From the NCBI GenBank assembly GCA_945643635.1, contig CALZFC010000033.1:3004001-3068000 (forward strand): 64,000 nucleotides of DNA, read 5' to 3'. Positions within the stretch are counted from its first letter, which is position 1; every line of letters starts with the position of its first letter. A program made the translations under genes and the position numbers. Shown in pieces: positions 10,635 to 19,433 of this stretch. Under the pieces are notes generated by a model that did no database searches, was not told the DNA's origin, and saw nothing but the letters and a program-made list of their open reading frames with translations. Origin of the DNA: Allodiplogaster sudhausi. Lineage: Eukaryota > Nematoda > Chromadorea > Rhabditida > Diplogasteridae.

Positions 10635-13369
10635 CAGTACCGCCCAACATTGTTGGGTCCGAAATTAATCCGATTAATTAAATTAATTTAAATAATTCAA
10701 ACTGGAATTGCGAAGTGCTAAGGACATGCCGTGCGATTTCGTCGGAGGGTTTTATGTCTTTTTTCATTGCGCGTCATCCTAGAAAAACCGTTCTCCAAAA
10801 TATGCCGAAATGACAAAGATCTGACAATTTTTCAACGCTACGCTGTTTAGCGGAATTTTTTACGGACATGGCAGTCTTAGCCCAGGCTTGGCCTGAATGC
10901 TGGACTACAAACAATTTTTCCTGGTGCATCGCGACATTTTGGTTGCTTACTTGTTTTGCTTATGTGTTGTTCTTTGCTTTTTAGTTTTCAACGACTTCTT
11001 CTTCGCGCGGCTAATTGGAAGCTGCTAATGCCTGCCCCTCCTCGCTCACCTTCAGGAGGTGCGCTCTTCACTGGCTATTAAGGTTCATTGCTATCTCGAC
11101 GTTTTGTTCTGTGTGGCAAATGTTCCGGAGTGTTTGTTAGTGGTCATTGAGAGCTCGAGAGCCTTGCTGCCCTGTTGCTATCTGTCTCGTTCATGTCGAT
11201 GAAGTACGAGTCTGATGTCGGCGCATACCAGCAGGTAGACTTGGTCTTCGTTATTGTTGTTAGTAGGAATACCGAGTAGTTAAACAAAAATATCAGTATA
11301 CCGCGTAACTTGTATTTGTAGTTCTGTGCGACCATTTCGAAGGATGACTCCAGAACGTAGAAGTGCAACCGTCCCTTACTCTCTATTAGATCAGTCCTTT
11401 TATACATTTCCTTTGCTTCCTTTATTCTTACGGGTTGTGCTTGTGGTTCGTTCAGCTTGTCGGTTGCTCGCCAAGAGAACATCTCTGTTGCCGTCGGACA
11501 CCAACACTTTCTGGCCGCCATGTGGATCAGGCGTGTTGCAGTGTAGGCTATGTTTCTTATGGTCCCAATTGTCCTTTAGTTTTTTTTACCTACGCTGTTT
11601 TGAACGGATGCAAGAAAAACTTTATTCATCACATTACATTCTTGCGGTTTTAGTAAAACATACAGTAAGGAGCAAATTCATAGGATACAATCATTACTCA
11701 GAACCTTTTCAGTCATTTTCATTATAGTCGAATACGTCCTGGTGGGAATCAACTCTTTCAGAGGGAAGAACATTGCGATGGGGAGTCGCATAATGTTGGC
11801 GCTGTGCATTCAGACCACTGGTAGAGGGATGTGAGGGGGAACGAGGGAAAGATGTTTGAAGGGATTCTTGGGTTGGGGGTGGGCGGTGAGATAGTGAAGA
11901 CTGCCTATGTTCGTGACGAGCGAAAGAGAAAAGATCGGAGACAGAAGAGCGGGGAACTGTGTTGTGAAGGCCATTGTAACTGAGAGGGTCATTGTAGTTC
12001 GAAGAGAGGCTGAGATGAGGACGAGGAGTTAGAAGTCGTCGAGGAGAGCGGGATCTGGACTGATTGCGAGAATGTCCTCTCGGCGAGCGGCTTCGAACTC
12101 GCCCGCGACGTCGATCATCGCTGCCATTGGGGTCGTACTGATGCGGCACGACTCGTTCACTCCTATTTTGGCAGCTTCTGCAATGGTTAGAGTTGTTTGA
12201 ATTTCATCTTCTGCAATTTATCTTCGTTGCTGACTCCTTCTTCTTTTGCGCTCTCGTATAGTTGTTTATGAGAGTAGTGGCCTCCTTCTCCTGCTTCTCC
12301 TTGAGATTGCCTTTCATCGGGAAAAATTGATTGAGCATCTGTAAGTGTTATGTAGAAATCATATCATACTTCTCATATTAGCCTTTTTGATAAGTTGATC
12401 GCCCAACCTTGAATAAAAACTTCCTTTTCTCCCTGTTTTTTCTGCTCATCAACAACTCCAGTCGGTCATCTTCATCAGCAAAGAGCTCAGTGTCAAGCCT
12501 TCGTGCGAAGATGTGGCTATCGGAGGTCGACTCGGCCAGGCCGGCAACTCTTTCCCGACTCATTAAGGTGTAGTTCTGATCTGTTAAAAGTACAAATGCT
12601 GGGCTCCTATCCTCCTTTCTGTCTCAAATGTTACCGTCCTCGACGAGTAACGGAGGCACTCTCTCGAGTAGCCTTTCAACATCTTGGCCAATCGACTGGA
12701 GAGACGCAAATGTTTGAGCTCCCTCTCGGCGAAGAGTGGCGACATCGCCACTTATAACTCCAAATCGGTCGAAGAGGCCGCGTGAGAGCTTTATATAATA
12801 CATATTTATTTTCAAGCGTAACTGATAGTGTAATTAATGTCTGACCTCTGTGAACTCTCTCCTTACAACTTCTATCAGTTCCGTTCTGAGTGCATCGATG
12901 CCAGCAGTGGAAATGACTGCTGGAGCTTGCTGGAGCACTGCTGGAGAAGGGCTTCTTGTCGGTGGGAGTAAGCCAGCTGGGCTGTTCACTTGTGGAGGGG
13001 GCGGCGGCATAGCTCCAGGAATGCGTCCTTGTTGTGGGTGAACAATTGTCCCCGATAGCTTCCTATTCGGAAGTAGGGACTTAAAATGAAATAAGTATTA
13101 TTTTCTAACTTCCTCTTGGTGCGCGTTATTTCCCGGAGATTGCTTTGACTGCGAGCGAACACTAAAGATAACCACGAAACGAGAGAGGCCAGACAAACCA
13201 TATCTAGCCATTTCAAACATCCGGGATTTTTCCGGAGCGCTGGGAACATTTGCGCAAAATCGGTCCGGTATCTTTCCCTGAGCAGTCAAGAAAACCTCCG
13301 AGGTTCCATGCTATTGCATCACCGAACTTTCTTGAGAATGAAGGCGCGGCAGGTTGTTGGGCGGTACTG
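10635..13369. mobile_element. Tc1-like-ended element carrying a 5'-truncated BEN-like gene
   Basis: TA then cagtaccgcccaaca at the left (10635) and the reverse complement tgttgggcggtactg then TA at the right (13369) are 15-bp inverted ends with TA flanks, as for Tc1/mariner insertions. Inside, 11119-13122 is a ~2.0-kb near-identical inverted copy of 16279-18290, part of the complete element at 13775-18319. It contains the 3' exons of the BEN-like gene on the minus strand (11709-13050) but neither its first two exons nor the transposase. About 10680-11118 is extra sequence without recognisable coding content. This could be a non-autonomous relative, or a rearranged copy whose ends only look paired. 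Confidence 0.5.
11709..13050 (-). pseudogene. 5'-truncated copy of the BEN-like accessory gene
   Basis: This is the reverse-oriented counterpart of exons C-G of the gene at 15936-17586. It includes the ERVAGLAESTSDSHIFARRL block near 12560-12430 and the RS-rich tail (ORF 12149-11709). Its tail stays in frame to YNEND and a stop at 11709. The other copy lost one C in a ccccc run (RC of about 11838) and stops early. The two N-terminal exons are missing because homology stops near 13122, where unrelated sequence begins. As it stands it has no start codon context. Confidence 0.6.
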
Positions 13370-13439
13370 TATATGTACATCTCCACTGGGCACATGAGTC
13401 GAATTGGCGAAGCTTTCCTCCACTGTTTCGAAGATACCG

Positions 13440-13469
13440 CTGAAAGAGATGGTAAAGAGAGAGAGAGAG

Positions 13470-13506
<37 letters not shown>

Positions 13507-13586
13507 TGAGAGAGTGACATTGAGAGTGGTAGAGAGGGAGAGCGAGAGCGAGAGCGAGAGAATGAGAGTTATAGAAAGAGAGAGAA

Positions 13587-13661
<75 letters not shown>

Positions 13662-13688
13662 GCGAGGGAGAGAGCCAACTTGAGCTTG

Positions 13689-13737
<49 letters not shown>

Positions 13738-13770
13738 TCGAGGGAGAGAGCCAACTTGAGCTTGAGTAGA
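13440..13770. repeat. Compound (GA)n/(TA)n microsatellite, left arm
   Basis: Runs of (GA)n near 13460-13500, (TA)n near 13590-13631, (GA)n near 13632-13660, (TA)n near 13690-13707 and (GA)n near 13708-13733. A 17-bp phrase, gagagccaacttgagct, is repeated. The same array in reverse lies at 18340-18640. Long hydrophobic or SLSL/YIYI reading frames across it are products of the repeat, not genes. Confidence 0.9.
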
Positions 13771-14463
13771 CATACAGTCCCGTCCAACATTGTTGGGTCC
13801 GAAATTAATACGATCAAATGTTCCGGAGTGTTTGTAAGTGGTCATTGAGAGCTCGAGAGCCTTGCTGCCCTGTTGCTATCTGTCTCGTTCATGTCGATGA
13901 AGTACGAGTCTGATGTCGGCGCATACCAGCAGGTAGACTTGTTGTTCGTTATTGTTGTTAGTAGGAATACCGAGTAGTTAAACAAAAATATCAGTATACC
14001 GCGTAACTTGTATTTGTAGTTCTGTGCGACCATTTCGAAGGATGACTCCAGAACGTAGAAGTGCAACCGTCCCTTACTCTCTATTAGATCAGTCCTTTTA
14101 TACATTTCCTTTGCTTCCTTTATTCTTACGGGTTGTGCTTGTGGTTCGTTCAGCTTGTCGGTTGCTCGCCAAGAGAACATCTCTGTTGCCGTCGGACACC
14201 AACACTTTCTGGCCGCCATGTGGATCAGGCGTGTTGCAGTGGAGGCTATGATCTTTTTGTATTCTGCATTTGTAAGTGCCAGACACGACCGGAAAATTTT
14301 TTATTTCGCATTATTTCACAACTCAACGAAAATGTTCTTGGTAGTACAAATTTGTTTTCCTCATTAAACATAGTACTAGCCAAATTACATATCCTCAATT
14401 ATACGACATTTCTAAGGTTACGAATAGAGCTAGCTGATAGGGTGCATTGGGGATGGTTTTTTC

Positions 14464-15930
14464 TCATTCAACAAAATTACCGCCCTTTGCTTCAATAACT
14501 TTCGGGATAGCGGTCCGCCTCACATGCAAGATGTAGTTTTGACACGCCTCAACTGTCAGCTCTGTCTCCCAGAAGCTAGTGATTGCGCTCATCAGAGCAT
14601 CTTTTGTGTGTCCAATGCAGTTGTCACTGTATTGCAATTGGGTTGCAAAGCATATAAAATAGACAATTAAACTCACTTGATATATTTCTTCATGGCTGCC
14701 CAAACCAGCTCAATACAATTCAGGTCGGGACTCTCAGCAGGCCAAGGCATAACCTCCACTCCAAGCTGGGCGAAGCGTGCCTTTGTATATGCGCTGGTGT
14801 GTGGAGGCGCGATGTCCTGGACGATTCTCATCCTAAGTAAAAAAAATTTTTTGAGACTATGTTTAAATAATAAACTCTTATTGGCTTTCAGTTGTTACTC
14901 TTAAGTAGTGTGAAAGTACTCCTGACCTGCCATTGTAGACATCTCTGGCGAAGGGAATAATTACTTCCTCGAAAATGTCACAGAACATTTCCGAATTCAT
15001 CCTCTCCTGTAATACTTATACTCTCCAAGGGAGATTACACACATCTTTTTATTCTGCATTGTTGGATGTCTATCTCGCTTATTTTTTTTGCTTTTAAGGG
15101 CTACCTTGCCGTCGAATATGTAGAGAGGAGTAGGCCCCCTCCAGGTGATGCCGCCATAGACATACACACTTACTGGATACTTTGGGAGAGGTGCCAAACG
15201 ATTAGGGTCCCTTGGGAACGTCAGAATTCGCTGTGGACTATTTGGGTCTGCCTGTTGTTTTGACTCATCCGTCAATGCCACGTCCACAAGAAGATCTCCA
15301 GATCGTTGAAGTGCCAGGCACCAATCTAGTCTCTTAGCCTTATTTTGTTCCCGTATCATCTGGCAGTATTTTATACTGTACTTCCTGAGCCCTGCTTCCC
15401 TTCGAAGCCTCTTAATGGTGGAAATAGAGAACGTGCAGCCAGTTGTTTGCTTGAGATCATCTACAAGTTTCTTGGCTGTAAGCGAGGGCTTGTCCTTGTA
15501 CATGGCAAGGAGTGCCTAAAGTAAATTTTGTTTCCATCTATCAGGCTTGAAAGATGACCAAAGGGAAAGAGAGAGCGTGAGAGAGAAAAGTGTGAGAGAG
15601 CTTGATCAGAAGACACACCACACGAGCCCGACGCTTCTGGATGGCTGAGAACTTGCTGCCCTTGTCGGAATGACGTTTCACCTGTCCCTTGATGTGTTTC
15701 TTTATAATCCGACCGACTGTGCGGTAGGCAATCGAGCAGCCTTGAGAGATCAGATGTTTATGTATTTTTGAAGCCGAGCTTTTAGTCCGTATCCGCTCAT
15801 TGATAACCCGTCTTGTAAGCGGATGCATCACTGATAAATGATAAAGTTCTTTAATTATTTCGATTTTTGAAGGTAGTCGGCACAAGTGCTCATTGACGGT
15901 TACTGATTGTAAGATCTTCTGCTCTGCAGA
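14464..15930 (-). CDS. Tc1-like DD34E transposase with four introns
   Basis: Exons: 15930-15619, 15515-15105, 15006-14927, 14832-14677 and 14625-14464, all in phase and with GT-AG introns. The N-terminal exon holds a helix-turn-helix region (KELYHLSVMHPLTRRVINER, then SIAYRTVGRIIKKH). The second continues the paired-like DNA-binding part (LRREAGLRKYSIKY) and the first catalytic Asp (DVALTDES), then YVYGGITWRGPTPLY. The second Asp is in IVQDIAPPHTSAYTK and the Glu in ESPDLNCIE, with 34 residues between them. The triad is complete and no stop interrupts the exons. No ATG was found at the 5' end: an in-frame stop lies just upstream of a ctgcag acceptor, so a short first exon is probably missing from this model. 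Confidence 0.8.
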
Positions 15931-15935
15931 ACACT

Positions 15936-17586
15936 ATGTCGATTAACAATCGTAATACTGGCCAGCTTACGGAAGAATTTTATCATGTAGAACATCGATT
16001 ACAGAGAACCAAGTCAGTAATGGCTACTCATGCAGTTGTCAAGTGGGACAATCCAGGGCCTAATGGTGAAGCTGAATACACTGCCTTCCCACGGCGTCGA
16101 CTTCTAGAATTTGCCATGGGCAAGAAAAATAAGGTATAAAAAATGTAATTAATGGAAGTTGAAAATAACGATATTAATAGGTTTCATACGACGGAGTTGA
16201 TCACACCGGCACGATTGAATACCTCGGCTCTAAGAGAAATTGCGAGATGCATATCACCCTGACAGTTCAAGTGTTGACCAAGAGGAAGTTAGAAAATAAT
16301 ACTTATTTCATTTTAAGTCCCTACTTCCGAATAGGAAGCTATCGGGGACAATTGTTCACCCACAACAAGGACGCATTCATGGAGCTATGCCGCCGCCCCC
16401 TCCACAAGTGAACAGCCCAGCTGGCTCACTCCCACCGACAAGAAGCCCTTCTCCAGCAGTGCTCCAGCAAGCTCCAGCAGTCATTTCCACTGCTGCCATC
16501 GATGCACTCAGAACGGAACTGATAGAAGTTGTAAGGAGAGAGTTCACAGAGGTCTGACATTAATTACACTATCAGTTATGCTTGAAAATAAATATGTATT
16601 ATATAAAGCTCTCACGCGGCCTCTTCGACCGATTTGGAGTTATAAGTGGCGATGTCGCCACTCTTCGCCGAGAGGGAGCTCAAACATTTGCGTCTCTCCA
16701 GTCGATTGGCCAAGATGTTGAAAGGCTACTCGAGAGAGTGCCTCCGTTACTCGTCGAGGACGGTAACATTTGAGACAGAAAGGAGGATAGGAGCCCAGCA
16801 TTTGTACTTTTAACAGATCAGAACTACACCTTAATGAGTCGGGAAAGAGTTGCCGCCCTGGCCGAGTCGACCTCCGATAGCCACATCTTCGCACGAAGGC
16901 TTGACACTGAGCTCTTTGCTGATGAAGATGACCGACTGGAGTTGTTGATGAGCAGAAAAAACAGGGAGAAAAGGAAGTTTTTATTCAAGGTTGGGCGATC
17001 AACTTATCAAAAAGGCTAATATGAGAAGTATGATATGATTTCTACATAACACTTACAGATGCTCAATCAATTTTTCCCGATGAAAGGCAATCTCAAGGAG
17101 AAGCAGGAGAAGGAGGCCACTACTCTCATAAACAACTATACGAGAGCGCAAAAGAAGAAGGAGTCAGCAACGAAGATAAATTGCAGAAGATGAAATTCAA
17201 ACAACTCTAACCATTGCAGAAGCTGCCAAAATAGGAGTGAACGAGTCGTGCCGCATCAATACGACCCCAATGGCAGCGATGATCGACGTCGCGGGCGAGT
17301 TCGAAGCCGCTCGCCGAGAGGACATCCTCGCAATCAGTCCAGATCCCGCTCTCCTCGACGACTTCTAACTCCTCGTCCTCATCTCAGCCTCTCTTCGAAC
17401 TACAATGACCCTCTCAGTTACAATGGCCTTCACAACACAGTTCCCCGCTCTTCTGTCTCCGATCTTTTCTCTTTCGCTCGTCACGAACATAGGCAGTCTT
17501 CACTATCTCACCGCCCACCCCCAACCCAAGAATCCCTTCAAACATCTTTCCCTCGTTCCCCTCACATCCCTCTACCAGTGCTCTGA
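15936..17586 (+). CDS. Transposon accessory gene: BEN-like protein with RS-rich tail
   Basis: Seven phase-consistent exons: 15936-16133, 16181-16264, 16318-16551, 16609-16762, 16817-16989, 17059-17162 and 17220-17586, giving 437 residues. The N-terminus (MATHAVVKWDNPGPNGEAEY, then KVSYDGVDHTGTIEYLGSKR) resembles the small beta domain that often precedes BEN domains. A Pro-rich stretch (MPPPPPQVNSPAG) and a helical segment follow. The segment SDSHIFARRLDTELFADED to LINNYTRAQKKKES has the spacing of a BEN DNA-binding domain. The tail is SR/RS-rich (RVRSRSPRGHPRNQSRSRSP). The frame ends early from a one-base loss relative to the copy at 11709. It starts a few bases from the divergent transposase. 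The BEN assignment is by eye. A chromatin or DNA-binding helper of transposition is inference. Confidence 0.6.
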
Positions 17587-17874
17587 ATGCACAGCGCCAA
17601 CATTATGCGACTCCCCATCGCAATGTTCTTCCCTCTGAAAGAGTTGATTCCCACCAGGACGTATTCGACTATAATGAAAATGACTGAAAAGGTTCTGAGT
17701 AATGATTGTATCCTATGAATTTGCTCCTTACTGTATGTTTTACTAAAACCGCAAGAATGTAATGTGATGAATAAAGTTTTTCTTGCATCCGTTCAAAACA
17801 CCGTAGGTAAAAAAAACTAAAGGACAATTGGGACCATAAGAAACATAGCCTACACTGCAACACGCCTGGTCCAC

Positions 17875-18252
17875 ATGGCGGCCAGAAAGTGTTGGTGTCC
17901 GACGGCAACAGAGATGTTCTCTTGGCGAGCAACCGACAAGCTGAACGAACCACAAGCACAACCCGTAAGAATAAAGGAAGCAAAGGAAATGTATAAAAGG
18001 ACTGATCTAATAGAGAGTAAGGGACGGTTGCACTTCTACGTTCTGGAGTCATCCTTCGAAATGGTCGCACAGAACTACAAATACAAGTTACGCGGTATAC
18101 TGATATTTTTGTTTAACTACTCGGTATTCCTACTAACAACAATAACGAACACCAAGTCTACCTGCTGGTATGCGCCGACATCAGACTCGTACTTCATCGA
18201 CATGAACGAGACAGATAGCAACAGGGCAGCAAGGCTCTCGAGCTCTCAATGA
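17875..18252 (+). other. 125-codon open frame inside the TIR (three copies in the block)
   Basis: The frame starts MAARKCWCPTATEMFSW, contains a hydrophobic stretch ILIFLFNYSVFLLTTIT, and ends AARLSSSQ. It is present at 17875-18252 (+), 13842-14219 (-) and 11144-11521 (-), open in all three. Because the copies are almost identical, the shared openness does not prove selection. It lies downstream of each element gene and may simply be 3' UTR. No family is recognised. Confidence 0.3.
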
Positions 18253-18319
18253 CCACTTACAAACAATCCGGAACATTTGATCGTATTAATTTCGGACCCA
18301 ACAATGTTGGACGGGACTG

Positions 18320-18420
18320 TATGTCTACTCAAGCTCAAGTTGGCTCTCTCCCTCGATCACTCTCTCTCTCTCTCTATCTATATATATATATATCAAGCTC
18401 AAGTTGGCTCTCTCCCTCGC

Positions 18421-18501
<81 letters not shown>

Positions 18502-18581
18502 TTCTCTCTCTTTCTATAACTCTCATTCTCTCGCTCTCGCTCTCGCTCTCCCTCTCTACCACTCTCAATGTCACTCTCTCA

Positions 18582-18618
<37 letters not shown>

Positions 18619-19014
18619 CTCTCTCTCTCTCTCTTTACCATCTCTTTCAGCGGCATCTTCGAAACAGTGGAGGAAAGCTTCGCCAATTCGACTCATGTGC
18701 CCAGTGGAGATGTACATATACAGTACCGCCCAACAACCTGCCGCGCCTTCATTCTCAAGAAAGTTCGGTGATGCAATAGCATGGAACCTCGGAGGTTTTC
18801 TTGACTGCTCAGGGAAAGATACCGGACCGATTTTGCGCAAATGTTCCCAGCGCTCCGGAAAAATCCCGGATGTTTGAAATGGCTAGAAATAGCGTGTAAA
18901 AGTGGAGACGCAGACAAACATACTCGTGATATGGTTTGTCTGGCCTCTCTCATTTCGTGGTTATCTTTAGTGTTCTCTCGCAGTCAAAGCAATCTCCGGG
19001 AAATAACGCTCACC
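18320..19014. repeat. Right outer arm of the large palindrome
   Basis: This is the reverse complement of about 13118-13774: the compound microsatellite (about 18340-18640), then a block containing tacagtaccgcccaaca (18719) and continuing to gggaaataacgc near 19008. It has a 43-bp insertion near 18890-18935 that the left arm lacks. With the TIRs, the arms total about 1.15 kb. No coding content is supported. Confidence 0.75.
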
Positions 19015-19433
19015 GACCCTCGAACCCATGTCGCGTTAAGGTCCGGGAATTTTTTTTGCTCTGAACACGATAAAGCTGACAGATTGACTATAGTTTTGTT
19101 GTTGTTGTTATTGATTAAAGAGCTTTTATTATTTCTGCTTTTAAGTCCAAATATTTTGTTTAATCATACTGTTGGACAGTATACTGACATAGCGGACTTT
19201 TTGCTACGCAAATGTTGTTGATATTTCCGCTGATTCAAGTCTCTTCTTGGTTCAAGTCTCTTCTTGAATCAAGTCTTCTTAATGCGCGTATTGGTTTATG
19301 TTGTTTTTATTGCTGCTAGCTTTCAGATTGAGCTTAATTTTTGGTTGCCGTCAATCACAGTTGAGAGATTTCATGACCGATATGAACTTGTTACTCGTTT
19401 TTATTAAACTAGAGAAACTATCTTTCCAGAGCG

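Larger units (their letters stand above)
13775..18319. mobile_element. Tc1/mariner-like transposon with 476-bp TIRs and two divergent genes
   Basis: Both ends are TA then cagtcccgtccaacattgtt. The arms 13775-14250 and 17844-18319 are near-identical inverted repeats of equal length (476 bp). Between them lie a five-exon transposase on the minus strand (14464-15930) and a seven-exon BEN-like gene on the plus strand (15936-17586), sharing a start region of only a few bases. Each arm also contains a 125-codon open frame pointing outward (13842-14219 minus, 17875-18252 plus). The inverted homology continues past the TA on both sides (to about 13122 and 19014), so the palindrome is larger than the presumed element. 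Its true borders need an empty-site comparison. Confidence 0.7.

Noticed and set aside
13213..13845. Long minus-strand frame rich in SLSLSL and YIYIYI (also 18249-18877 and similar)
   Set aside because: Produced entirely by (GA)n and (TA)n microsatellites; no start or splice logic and no conservation beyond the repeat.
17405..17638. Second plus-strand frame across the RS tail of the accessory gene
   Set aside because: Exon phase supports the RS-rich frame entering from 17162; the other frame has no in-phase link.
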